Part shown: in pieces, positions 32,100-39,785 of the stretch
Layout: every line of letters starts with the position of its first letter
Position numbering within the stretch: position 1 is the first letter of the stretch
Origin: a virus
DNA: 40,470 nucleotides
Virus record (IMG/VR): IMGVR_UViG_3300043449_000441
Location: 1 to 40,470 of that record
Reading direction: 5' to 3' (one strand)
Notes under the pieces: generated by a model
What the model was told of the DNA's origin: nothing
Databases searched by the model: none
What the model saw: the letters and a program-made list of their open reading frames with translations, nothing else
Program-made: the position numbers and the translations under genes

Positions 32100-34576
32100 T
32101 TAGGTTTCCCTTTCTGTGGGGGTTTGGATTTCTGTTGCTGCTGATTCATACGCTGCTGCTGCAAGTTTATTGCTGCGCGGAAGCCTTCAGTTTCTTGCTG
32201 TTTATCTAGCTTTATGCGGTCAGTATGTGTCTTAACCGCCATGTTTGCCCCAGCGATTTCTTTCTGAGCATTAATACGCTCCATTTCAATCGCCATCTGT
32301 TTATCTTTCGCTGCTGCATCAAGCTGGTCTTTGGCGATCTTGCGCTGAACTTCTGCCTGTTTGATCTGCAACTCTTGCATCTGCATCTGTATGATCGGGT
32401 CTTGCATCTGTTGTTGAGCCTGTTGCTGTTGGGCTTCTTGCATGTGCTGTTGTACAAGTTGTTGTGTAGCTTGTGCAGCACGTTGAGATACTTCGACTTC
32501 GATCTCTTTCGGGATCATTACATCGTCGTCTTCTTCGTAGTTTGGTAGCGTGAGACCCATGTTTGCTTCCATCTGCTTGCGATACTCATAGCCCACGTGC
32601 TCATTAATATGAGCCATCATTGCTGCTTGCATCATCTGAACTTGTGGGTTCTGCGATAGGATTTCTTGAATCTTGGGGTCTTGCATCGCGCCCATGTGAA
32701 CAGCAATATGCGCCTGATGGTCCTGATACAAGAACGCTTTGACAGGTTTACCCATCAATATGTTCTGGTTCTCAGTGACGGGGTCGCGCGGGCGAGTGTC
32801 ATCCTCCATCGGAATTAACTTGTTCGCGTTCTTCACGCCCAGTACTTCAACCATCTGACGGTGCAATAGCGGCAAGTCATATAGTTGTGGTGCGCTCTGA
32901 GCCAACTGAAACACCGCCTGATACTGCACAACCTTCTGCGACATCGTCGCCGCATTCGGGTCGCTAACAGGAATTACATCCACCGAGTCATAATCACTCT
33001 GTTTAGCGCGACGTGAACCGTCTACTGGCTCGTAGTCATACTTGTCTGGTGTGAAGTCACGAATGATCTCTTTTAACAGGCGGAACTCTTCGTGCATCGC
33101 GTAGTGAATACGCGCTTGAACCGCTGACATGATCTTCAGGGTTCGCTCTAAAATAGCCAGCGTCGTGCCAACGGGGGATTGGGCAGACATGTCACTGACT
33201 TTTAAGTCAGCCGCGCTGGCAAACCTACGGCCTTCTTCGATGATTTGATTCATCAATCCAGCCAAAACTTGTGATGGTTCCTTGTACGGCAGTGGCAAAA
33301 TGTTGTCACGTATCGCGCCGCTTGGTACATCTACGTCTCTAAATTCACCCGGAGAGATCGGTGTATCGTCGCCTTTGACACGCATACCGCGTGTTTTCAA
33401 TCCCCCCGGCAAGTTTGAAAGCGTACCTGCGTCAACAAGCTGCCTCAATATAGAAGTGCCTGACTTCGCGTATGCCCCGATCAAGTGGATCAAACCAAAG
33501 CAATAAAAGCCAAAACCGGGGATATAGCCGTAATGCACGAAGTGCATACGTTTGTGTTGAAGCTTGTCTTCGGGTCTCCAATTACGGCGAATAGAGAGGA
33601 TTGTTTGTGTACTCTTCTCTATAGTTACAATGTATGGCAGCGCAATGCCTGTCTCTTCACCCTCATCATCTACATCCTCATAACCGGGCAAGTCCAAGTC
33701 AACCTGCATCTCAAGGAGCTTGTAGCGATCATCAGTTGTCGCTCTAAAGCCGAGTTTTTCTGCAATCTTCTTCTCGACTTCTTCAATGGTATTAACTGGG
33801 TCACCCAAGTCAACATCAAGATAAAAGCCCGATACTTGTAGTTTGCGTAGCTCGTTTGGAGTCTTACGCATTACGTGTGTTACACGCTCACACGTTCTTA
33901 ATGACGACGCGCCGTACGGTACAACTACATCTTCAGCAGGAACGTAGATCGATGTCTGCCTACCAAGGGACGGGTCGTAATACACTTTTTTGAACGCATT
34001 ACCAGACAGACCCAAGCCCCACAACATACGCTCATGTTCAGGACGGTATTCAGGCATTTCTTCAGTCAGACGATAGTTCATATCGTCTTTGACGCGTTCA
34101 GCCGCATCTTTCTTTTCAGAAGTCTCTTTACCGATAATTTTCGTCTTAACCGGCCCAGCAGCCGGGAAAGTTTCCATGATCGTCTCAGACTGGAATTTGA
34201 CGAGCGTTTCTGTGAGAAGAGGGTGTGTAACTCCGCAAGCACCCGCCCAAGGTTCTGTTCGCTCATCGAGTTTCATCCCAAGAAGATCAAGACCGTCAAC
34301 GTATGTCTGTACCCAGTCTTTACGGCTAGATACATCCTCCTCGTACGCATCAATCAACTCACTGGCAAGAAGCGACAACTCGTTGTCTTCTATGAACTCA
34401 GCCAAGTTCGCTTCAAAGTCCTCGTCGTCCATCTCACGAGGCTCAATCTCAATCTCCAACCCTTCTGTGCGCAAGCGCACAGCTTCCGGGTCTTCGATCT
34501 CAATTTCCAAGTCAGGCTCCATATTCGCCTGATCCAAGCCCTGCGGGGCGGCATATAAACCTTTTTCGATGCTCAT
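32096..34576 (-). CDS. Portal protein (P22-like)
   Basis: 826 aa. After an acidic N-terminal leader with two LEIEIE blocks comes the portal core: PWAGACGVTHPLLTETLVKF, SGNAFKKVYYDP, YVPAEDVVVPYGASSLRTCE and YGYIPGFGFYCFGLIHLIGA. The C-terminal ~150 residues are Gln/Met-rich helix (QQLVQQHMQEAQQQQAQQQM), like the barrel domain of P22 portal, which extends into the head. P22 portal is 725 aa. Twelve copies form the DNA gate engaged by the terminase encoded upstream and by adaptors downstream. Direct overlap with the next small gene implies coupling. Confidence 0.9.
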   Translation of the reverse strand: MSIEKGLYAAPQGLDQANMEPDLEIEIEDPEAVRLRTEGLEIEIEPREMDDEDFEANLAEFIEDNELSLLASELIDAYEEDVSSRKDWVQTYVDGLDLLGMKLDERTEPWAGACGVTHPLLTETLVKFQSETIMETFPAAGPVKTKIIGKETSEKKDAAERVKDDMNYRLTEEMPEYRPEHERMLWGLGLSGNAFKKVYYDPSLGRQTSIYVPAEDVVVPYGASSLRTCERVTHVMRKTPNELRKLQVSGFYLDVDLGDPVNTIEEVEKKIAEKLGFRATTDDRYKLLEMQVDLDLPGYEDVDDEGEETGIALPYIVTIEKSTQTILSIRRNWRPEDKLQHKRMHFVHYGYIPGFGFYCFGLIHLIGAYAKSGTSILRQLVDAGTLSNLPGGLKTRGMRVKGDDTPISPGEFRDVDVPSGAIRDNILPLPYKEPSQVLAGLMNQIIEEGRRFASAADLKVSDMSAQSPVGTTLAILERTLKIMSAVQARIHYAMHEEFRLLKEIIRDFTPDKYDYEPVDGSRRAKQSDYDSVDVIPVSDPNAATMSQKVVQYQAVFQLAQSAPQLYDLPLLHRQMVEVLGVKNANKLIPMEDDTRPRDPVTENQNILMGKPVKAFLYQDHQAHIAVHMGAMQDPKIQEILSQNPQVQMMQAAMMAHINEHVGYEYRKQMEANMGLTLPNYEEDDDVMIPKEIEVEVSQRAAQATQQLVQQHMQEAQQQQAQQQMQDPIIQMQMQELQIKQAEVQRKIAKDQLDAAAKDKQMAIEMERINAQKEIAGANMAVKTHTDRIKLDKQQETEGFRAAINLQQQRMNQQQQKSKPPQKGKPK

Positions 34577-34803
34577 TTTATGTTCCTAAATATATGCACG
34601 GCCCGGCTCTTAGGTGCCGGTTCCATGTGGTGAGTATTCAGTAGCTCTCGGTCAAGTTCAAATGGGTTTGCCTCGAACCACTTGTCCACGTCTTCTTTCG
34701 TTGTTTCGTACGGCGTTCTGTCCGCCGTTTTTGCTTGCTTTAATAGTCTGCGGTTGTACTTCTTAACCCGCCACCAAAACTTAATAGTCTCAAAGATAAC
34801 CAT
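34573..34803 (-). CDS. Small basic protein before portal, 76 aa
   Basis: Starts MVIFETIKFWWRVKKYNRRL with Lys/Arg-rich helix, then YETTKEDVDKWFEANPFELD and an end APKSRAVHIFRNIK. Overlaps upstream stop as TAATG and portal by four bases. No hydrophobic segment long enough for membrane insertion, though the first 12 residues are apolar/aromatic. No family recognised. Confidence 0.65.
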   Translation of the reverse strand: MVIFETIKFWWRVKKYNRRLLKQAKTADRTPYETTKEDVDKWFEANPFELDRELLNTHHMEPAPKSRAVHIFRNIK

Positions 34804-35594
34804 TATTTTTTTCCAATTAAGCCACCTTGGTACATACCAAGCATGGATTTAATTTTTGCCATAAACCCCTTATCGTCTGGGTCTTCCTTAGTAGATGTAG
34901 ACCCCGGCTGGCGGGTATACGGGGGTAAATCTTTTGCATCTAAACGAGTCTGACGTAGCCCCGTCAAAGCTTCATATGTTTCTCGTTCTGCTGGCGTTTT
35001 AAGTATGTACTTACGCACATATGGGTCTTCTACAAACCGTTTTCCTGACGCTTGCTCTAGTGCGGAAAGTGTTGCAAATTGTTCGTCTAAATAATTACGC
35101 GAGTCTAAAGAATTCTTTAAAACATTTTTAGAAAAATATCCTGCTTCCGCGTGTTTATCGGACAGTCCGTAGTTTTTGACAAGATGCGGCGCATGTTGCA
35201 CAAGTCGATTTACTATTTCGCCACGATCAGAGCCTTTTTTACCAACAAGTGAATTCCATAAAGAATTTATGCTTGTTACACCGCCAATACCTTGCTGCTC
35301 TAAAGCATGTTCGGCCTCATGTGCTCTTGTTAAAGCTAATTGTTTTTTATCAACAGCATCGTTATAAACTGAATAAGAAGTACGCCGTCCTTCGTCGGTA
35401 GTCACTGGCTTATTAAGACCAAGAATATTTTCACTTCTCATCGGCGCTAAAAATTCTTCTGTTTGCGTCAGTCCTGCGCGAGTATAAGGCGCGTCTTTTG
35501 CCGGGGCTTTTTCAACCATGCCATAATGGCCTCCTTGTCTCTCTAACGCCGACCTTATATACGGCGGTAGCTTGTTCCATTCGTCTTGAGTCAT
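34803..35594 (-). CDS. HExxH zinc metallopeptidase-like protein, 263 aa
   Basis: ATG 35594 with AAGGATTG upstream is preferred to TTG 35600. HEAEH at residues 92-96 in the helix QLALTRAHEAEHALEQQ is a zincin metal-binding and catalytic motif. A likely third ligand lies in YLDEQFATLSALE (Asp170/Glu171), as in gluzincin-like proteins. The C-terminus carries KIKSMLGMYQGGLIGKK, with a GG-hydrophobic motif like those of the tagged cluster. The substrate is not known. It is encoded between TerL and portal, where a packaging or procapsid maturation role is possible; I do not claim one. Confidence 0.65.
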   Translation of the reverse strand: MTQDEWNKLPPYIRSALERQGGHYGMVEKAPAKDAPYTRAGLTQTEEFLAPMRSENILGLNKPVTTDEGRRTSYSVYNDAVDKKQLALTRAHEAEHALEQQGIGGVTSINSLWNSLVGKKGSDRGEIVNRLVQHAPHLVKNYGLSDKHAEAGYFSKNVLKNSLDSRNYLDEQFATLSALEQASGKRFVEDPYVRKYILKTPAERETYEALTGLRQTRLDAKDLPPYTRQPGSTSTKEDPDDKGFMAKIKSMLGMYQGGLIGKK

Positions 35595-35603
35595 GATCAA
35601 TCC

Positions 35604-37130
35604 TTAATAGTAAGCGACACGTCGCTTCGACTTGAACAACTGAATTTCTTCAGGTTCGTCAGTCTCAAGCCTAATAAACCCACCTTGCCGGAAACGTAGT
35701 AGAGCCAGCGTAGTCGAGTCAACCAAGTCATCATTAATGCCAGACGGGAAGTCGTTACATTCTTCTATAACCTCCATCGCCCAACGTCTGTGTGGTGCCC
35801 ACACAATACCGCCATGAAACAGTGAAGAGACTGCGTTTACGCGGGAAATCTTGTCTTGTCCTTTGCCCGGTGTGAACTCTTGTATTGGCACACCCATACG
35901 CCGCATCTCTTGAAACAACACCGAACCGCTGGACTTCTTCTCCACAATAAACGCGTCCGGTTGCCAATCCCTATACTCTTCAAGCACGAGTGCTTTTAGC
36001 TCGGGGTACTCCATTCGTTTCTTGATTGAGTTCAAGAGAATGATGTTGTAGTTGTTGACTTCCTCGTTGTAGAACACACCCCATGTTGTTAAGGCGTTGA
36101 AGTCAGATCGGTTGTTTGCTTCTTGTGCCGCGTCAAGCGACATAATTGTGAATTCGCACTGCGGTGGGTCATCTTCTTCCCACATATTCCACCACTCACG
36201 CTTTATAAGCGCTCCCTCTTCCGAGGTCGGTTGCTGCATGTACTGTGCGTTCCAGTATCGTATATCCAGTGATGCCTTTTTCGCCAACAGCTCTTCAACC
36301 GGCCAGAATTCGGGCCAGAGAGCGTTGTCGTTCTCGTCGATTGCCGGGAACTCCACCACTTCCCAGCGATCCACATCCTCACTGCGCTCCATTTGCGTAA
36401 CAATCTGTCCAGTAAGATCAAGTTTGCTCCATCTGGTCATTACTACAATGATTGCCCCACCCGGCATAAGACGCTGTATTGGCCCTGATTGGAACCATTC
36501 CCACGCAGGTAAAAACACTTCTGGTCTTCCCAGCTTGGCTTCCTGTTCGGAATGGGGGTCATCAATAATAAATAGATCAGCACCCCGCCCAGCAAGAGCG
36601 CCACCCACACCAATGGCGAAATACTCTCCTCCAAAATTAGTTCCCCATCTGGAAGCGCTTTTCGAGTCAGCTTGTAGCTCAATTTGCGGAAAAACGTCAT
36701 GATAAGACTCCGATCCAACGAGATTTCGCACCCTACGACCGAACTGGACAGCCAAATCAGCCGTGTGAGAGGCCATAATGACCTTTTTCTGGGGATACTT
36801 ACCCAAAAACCATGCGGGAGCGAGGTAAGAGATGAGTTCAGACTTGCCGTGACGCGGTGCAATATTCACAATCACGCGTTTTTTCTTGCCAGCAGCGATT
36901 TCTTCGAAGATTTTCGCTAATTTATAGTGGTGCGGCCCCACTTTGTAGCCCGGATAGACGTGTTTTACGAAATCGAGGAACGATTCCTTGCTGATTTCGC
37001 GTGTTACTTCCTCTTTGTACTTCTTTAATAGCTCAGCGGTGCGCCTTTTCTGCTTCTCAGGCATGTTTGGCAGCGCCGCGCGCAGTCTATTTAGTTCTGT
37101 TGCAGAGAGTTTAAGCGTCTCCAAGCCCAT
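35604..37130 (-). CDS. terL: Terminase large subunit (ATPase-nuclease)
   Basis: ATG 37130 (GGGAGG six bases upstream) is chosen over a longer frame, giving 508 aa. ATPase: Walker A PRHGKS at 92-97, Walker B LFIIDD at 186-191, coupling motif VVMTRWS at 229-235. Nuclease (RNase H fold): Asp333 in IMSLDAAQ, Glu397 in AFIVEKKSSG, and Asp467/468 in INDDLVDSTTLALL. The enzyme translocates genomic DNA into the procapsid through the portal and cuts it. The small subunit is encoded immediately upstream with a 20-base overlap. The packaging mode (headful or cos) is not evident from sequence. Confidence 0.95.
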   Translation of the reverse strand: MGLETLKLSATELNRLRAALPNMPEKQKRRTAELLKKYKEEVTREISKESFLDFVKHVYPGYKVGPHHYKLAKIFEEIAAGKKKRVIVNIAPRHGKSELISYLAPAWFLGKYPQKKVIMASHTADLAVQFGRRVRNLVGSESYHDVFPQIELQADSKSASRWGTNFGGEYFAIGVGGALAGRGADLFIIDDPHSEQEAKLGRPEVFLPAWEWFQSGPIQRLMPGGAIIVVMTRWSKLDLTGQIVTQMERSEDVDRWEVVEFPAIDENDNALWPEFWPVEELLAKKASLDIRYWNAQYMQQPTSEEGALIKREWWNMWEEDDPPQCEFTIMSLDAAQEANNRSDFNALTTWGVFYNEEVNNYNIILLNSIKKRMEYPELKALVLEEYRDWQPDAFIVEKKSSGSVLFQEMRRMGVPIQEFTPGKGQDKISRVNAVSSLFHGGIVWAPHRRWAMEVIEECNDFPSGINDDLVDSTTLALLRFRQGGFIRLETDEPEEIQLFKSKRRVAYY

Positions 37131-37677
37131 TGGCGACCTCCCTGACTTCCACGTCGACCACCTGATCTTCAAGCATATTCAGGGTCTCAATTAGTTCGCG
37201 CTCGACTTCCTCAATACTTTGTATCTTGACCGTCATCTCGCTGCGCTTCTTGAAAGCATCGACCCCATCGACCTCGCCTAGCTTGGATAGTGCAGCGATT
37301 CTGGCCTTGGCGTCCTTGGCATTTTCAACTTCTGAGACAAGCTTGTTGACTACGTAGAGTTTCAGGTCGGAGAGTTCCTCGACGATCATGCAGTTTGACT
37401 GCGCCACCATACCCGCTAAGTAAGCCATTACTTCGTTCGGATACTTTGCAAACTCTGGCCTGTGGGCTGGGTTGTGCATCATCTGCTTGGCAACTTCCCG
37501 CGCAGTATCTATGTGCTCAGGCGTTGGCTCGATGGGGGTGTTGTTTAGGTCAGCAACTAACTTAATAGTACGCGCCCGCATTTCCAACTCTTCATGAGGC
37601 GACAAGTGGGGCATGGCCTCTAGGGCAGAGGCTGGGAGAGGAATATCTTCCTCGATGTTAGGGACGATCACATTCAT
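37111..37677 (-). CDS. terS: Terminase small subunit (candidate)
   Basis: 188 aa, mostly helical. The central IDTAREVAKQMMHNPAHRPE and YVVNKLVSEVENAKDAKARI parts suggest oligomerisation coils, and the end IEEVERELIETLNMLEDQVV a C-terminal helical tail that could bind TerL. No obvious sequence signature identifies it; the call rests on size, position directly before terL and overlap. GGAAGCTTA precedes the ATG, and a late promoter lies 34 bases upstream. Confidence 0.7.
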   Translation of the reverse strand: MNVIVPNIEEDIPLPASALEAMPHLSPHEELEMRARTIKLVADLNNTPIEPTPEHIDTAREVAKQMMHNPAHRPEFAKYPNEVMAYLAGMVAQSNCMIVEELSDLKLYVVNKLVSEVENAKDAKARIAALSKLGEVDGVDAFKKRSEMTVKIQSIEEVERELIETLNMLEDQVVDVEVREVANGLGDA

Positions 37678-37710
37678 TAAGCTTCCTGTGGCCTATGTGA
37701 CGATTGCGCG

Positions 37711-37738
37711 ACTATAGCAGGAATAATAAGAATGTAAA
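37711..37738 (-). promoter_or_regulatory. Candidate sigma70 late promoter for the terminase/head operon
   Basis: On the minus strand TTTACA (37738-37733) and TATAGT (37716-37711) are separated by 16 bases. It lies 34 bases upstream of the TerS start in a 161-base gap (37678-37838), which otherwise holds AT-rich sequence. It would launch the leftward structural operon. Confidence 0.65.
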
Positions 37739-37838
37739 GGGTTGCTATTGTGGCAATAAAGTTTGGGGGATTTTTTGCGAAATATTTTTTGTATAGGCTA
37801 AAAGTTTCTTAGGGGGTAGGTAGGCTAGATGAGCCGTG

Positions 37839-38360
37839 TCACAACCGAGATGGCTTTACTCTATTAGCTGCTTGCTCTTTGCGGGTAGCCCACCGACAGT
37901 TAGCGGGGTAGTACCCTTTAGTGCCATCGATGCGGTCGATAGTTAACCCTTGGGGGCGCGGCCCCATATCTTCATGAAAGCAAGCAAATCCACTTTTGCC
38001 GCTCTCCCCAAACCGCCAACGGTCGCAGACTTCAATGCCTTTACCGCCATATTTATAGTATCCGGGGTGCAGTTTTGGCTCATAGCACCGCCTAATCATT
38101 GAACGATAAGAGTCTCTTGTGTAGGTTTTCCGTTCAATTTTAGCCTTCTCTTGTCTTGCGGCTATGCTCGACTGGATTACTTTTTTCATGTTTTCTACGC
38201 GCAAACACCCGCAAGAAGCTACGTAGCCACTTTTTAATTGATCCCCACGGGCAACATGTGTGTTTCCGCACTCGCACAAACAATTCCAATGCTTGTTGTA
38301 CTTAGCGTCGCGGTGAGACAGGCTGACTACAGTAAGCCGCTTAAAGACTTTCCCTTCCAT
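37839..38360 (-). CDS. HNH-type homing endonuclease-like protein, 173 aa
   Basis: The N-terminal zinc-binding module has CLCECGN (about 27-33) and SCGCLR (49-54), as in several phage HNH nucleases. The C-terminal nuclease motif is TIDRIDGTKGYYPANCRWAT (140-159) followed by RKEQAANR, an HNH variant in which the first His is read as Asp in the DRID core. These nucleases cut DNA in a metal-dependent way and often lie next to terminase genes, sometimes aiding packaging cuts or homing. It is on the same strand as terS with its own upstream region. Low similarity in base composition to neighbours was not measured. Confidence 0.8.
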   Translation of the reverse strand: MEGKVFKRLTVVSLSHRDAKYNKHWNCLCECGNTHVARGDQLKSGYVASCGCLRVENMKKVIQSSIAARQEKAKIERKTYTRDSYRSMIRRCYEPKLHPGYYKYGGKGIEVCDRWRFGESGKSGFACFHEDMGPRPQGLTIDRIDGTKGYYPANCRWATRKEQAANRVKPSRL

Positions 38361-38365
38361 GATAC

Positions 38366-38399
38366 CCCCCTAAACTAACGTAAATTTAGGGGGATTATA
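38366..38399 (-). promoter_or_regulatory. Inverted repeat and TATAAT at the HNH start
   Basis: CCCCCTAAA (38366-38374) and TTTAGGGGG (38385-38393) form a nine-base inverted repeat abutting a TATAAT box (minus, 38399-38394). A convincing -35 is missing. The left arm, read as AGGGGGG on the minus strand, is also the likely ribosome site five bases before the ATG. The repeat could be an operator or a start-site hairpin controlling translation. Confidence 0.5.
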
Positions 38400-38477
38400 G
38401 CTTGATTTTGAAAAATAGTGGGGTCGTTTGTGCGTTTCTTAGTGTATAGAGGCGCGGGACTCCAACGCAGGGATTTA

Positions 38478-38504
38478 GGGGGGTGGGGGCGTGGGGGGCT
38501 AGGG
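38478..38504 (+). promoter_or_regulatory. G-quadruplex motif upstream of the first rightward promoter
   Basis: Four G-runs of six, five, six and three bases (38478-38483, 38485-38489, 38493-38498, 38502-38504) are separated by one to three bases, a strict G3+N1-7 pattern. It ends about ten bases before the -35 box at 38514. The preceding TTTAGGGGGG shares nine bases with the HNH operator-like repeat. Formation in vivo is unproven. Confidence 0.7.
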
Positions 38505-38513
38505 CGGATTTAC

Positions 38514-38541
38514 TTGACATACCTATGGGATATGATAATAT
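38514..38541 (+). promoter_or_regulatory. Near-consensus sigma70 promoter for the 100-aa gene
   Basis: TTGACA (38514-38519), 16-base spacer, TAATAT (38536-38541). The ATG is at 38596, giving a leader of about 45-50 bases that ends in AAAGGGAACATC. Promoter strength is likely high given the perfect -35. Confidence 0.85.
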
Positions 38542-38595
38542 TAGCTCATGTCGGATAGATACCGACCGATCATCAACCAACAGAAAGGGAACATC

Positions 38596-38898
38596 ATGAT
38601 TGATCATCTGTATATCGGCGCAGTGCCCGCCGAAGAAGATTGTGCACAAGTAGGCGCAGCAGACTATGCAACACGCGCCAGAGCAGAGTGCAGACGGTTC
38701 ATTGCACAAATACTGCGCCACTATCCAGAGCCAGAGAATGGATGGCTGCAAGTTAAGTCTTGCCCGCATGACTTCGGTACGTACTATGAAGTAATCGCTT
38801 GTTATGACACAAACGATGACAAATCAACACGCTGGGCGTTTGATGTAGAGTGGGATGAGAAGGATGTCCTGAAGGTTTGGGACGATCACTTTAAGTAA
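38596..38898 (+). CDS. Rightward small early-type gene, 100 aa
   Basis: ATG 38596 (AAAGGG upstream) is chosen over 38548, which precedes the ribosome site. The product, MIDHLYIGAVPAEEDCAQVG followed by ADYATRARAECRRFIAQIL, has an N-terminal short strand, a Cys/Arg helix and an acidic beta C-terminus (WAFDVEWDEKDVLKVWDDH). No family recognised. It is transcribed away from the HNH and late genes from its own strong promoter, and ended by a classic terminator, so it is probably an early, independently regulated protein such as a host-takeover factor. Confidence 0.75.
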   Translation: MIDHLYIGAVPAEEDCAQVGAADYATRARAECRRFIAQILRHYPEPENGWLQVKSCPHDFGTYYEVIACYDTNDDKSTRWAFDVEWDEKDVLKVWDDHFK

Positions 38899-38902
38899 CA
38901 CC

Positions 38903-38926
38903 AAGCCCGCTTCGGCGGGCTTTTTT
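38903..38926 (+). terminator. Intrinsic terminator of the 100-aa gene
   Basis: AAGCCCGC and GCGGGCTT pair around a TTCG tetraloop, followed by six T (38921-38926). It lies just after the stop codon. Confidence 0.93.
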
Positions 38927-38936
38927 ACGTCCTGTG

Positions 38937-39032
38937 GATTTGATACCAGTTATTAAAGAGCGCGAGCGTCACCCATCGCGCGGCGGCGCGGGCGGCTTAT
39001 TTAGTGCCCTATGCGCGAATAGGGCGCTATTT
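38937..39032 (+). repeat. Intergenic cassette, copy 1: 25-base core plus hairpin
   Basis: The core 38945-38969 (ACCAGTTATTAAAGAGCGCG ending GCGT) matches copy 2 at 39830-39854 in 23 of 25 bases. A palindrome (TTTAGTGCCCTA at 39000-39011 with TAGGGCGCTA at 39020-39029) has an eight-base loop and ends next to the -35 box of the following promoter. Between lies a GC-rich stretch. Confidence 0.75.
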
Positions 39033-39034
39033 GC

Positions 39035-39062
39035 TTGACATATAGACTGTATCAGGTAGAAT
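39035..39062 (+). promoter_or_regulatory. Sigma70 promoter for the 217-aa gene
   Basis: TTGACA (39035-39040), 16-base spacer, TAGAAT (39057-39062). Both this and the promoter at 38514 begin CTTGACATA. Downstream, TCGGA-TTGTT-TCCGA followed by six T (39088-39108) may be a weak attenuator in the leader before the ATG at 39126. Confidence 0.8.
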
Positions 39063-39125
39063 TCACTTATCGGATGAACAGTCTATTTCGGATTGTTTCC
39101 GATTTTTTAAGAAAGGTTAGTCATC

Positions 39126-39779
39126 ATGGCTACCAAAAAACTTCCAGTTGTACAGGCTATTGAATCCGCTTTTGAGTTTGTTTCTCTCAAAGATGCGGCC
39201 TATAAACAAGCCGCTGGCTTTGAAACAAACAACGACACTCTTAATAGTGTTGCGCATTATGTTCGCATGACTAGTCCGAATTACCCGCATGAGAAGGATG
39301 AAGTCATCGACACAATGCTGGCTGAGGGTTATCTGTTAAAACTCTCAGAAACGAAACGGGGCGCGCCCCGTGAATTCGGTTACGTTGACGGGAATTATGT
39401 TGACGTTTCTTTGCTGGCATCAAAACCGAAGCATTGCGAAGTACTTACCATTGCTTACGCTACTGGTCTGAGTAACTATGATTATCGCAAATTAGATAAT
39501 CCAGACAAAAAAGCAGTAGTGCAGGAAATCCGCGAAATGGCGTCAACGTATGTTTCTCAGCGTAAAGCCGCTTTGCACAAAAAACTGGATGAGATCGACA
39601 ATCCAGAGAAGGCTAAGAAACGCTCTGATAACAAAACCTTCCGCAAACATTGGGAAGACGTTTTTGAGAATGGTGAAAAGAAAGTGAAAATCGCCGTGAA
39701 GCTTGGCGATCCGGATGCAAACCCCGCGAAGTATAACGCAGCGGTCGCGGCCTTCTGGCAAGTGATCAACGCTAAGTAA
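39126..39779 (+). CDS. Rightward early-type protein, 217 aa
   Basis: ATG 39126 preceded by AAAGG. The product is a soluble, Lys/Asp-rich protein: KKLPVVQAIESAFEFVSLKD at the start, YVDGNYVDVSLLASKPKHCE in the middle, a coiled segment with NPEKAKKRSDNKTFRKHWED, and ENGEKKVKIAVKLGDPDANP near the end, finishing AVAAFWQVINAK. No nuclease, helicase or DNA-binding signature recognised. It is expressed from its own promoter and terminator, like its left neighbour. Early or moron-like role by context only. Confidence 0.75.
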   Translation: MATKKLPVVQAIESAFEFVSLKDAAYKQAAGFETNNDTLNSVAHYVRMTSPNYPHEKDEVIDTMLAEGYLLKLSETKRGAPREFGYVDGNYVDVSLLASKPKHCEVLTIAYATGLSNYDYRKLDNPDKKAVVQEIREMASTYVSQRKAALHKKLDEIDNPEKAKKRSDNKTFRKHWEDVFENGEKKVKIAVKLGDPDANPAKYNAAVAAFWQVINAK

Positions 39780-39785
39780 GACTCA

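Noticed and set aside
36097-36702. 201-aa plus-strand frame
   Set aside because: Antisense to conserved ATPase and nuclease motifs of the terminase; Ser-rich shadow.
38395-38769. 124-aa minus-strand frame opposite the 100-aa early gene
   Set aside because: Crosses the G-quadruplex and both promoter elements, and the opposite-strand gene has a promoter, ribosome site and terminator.
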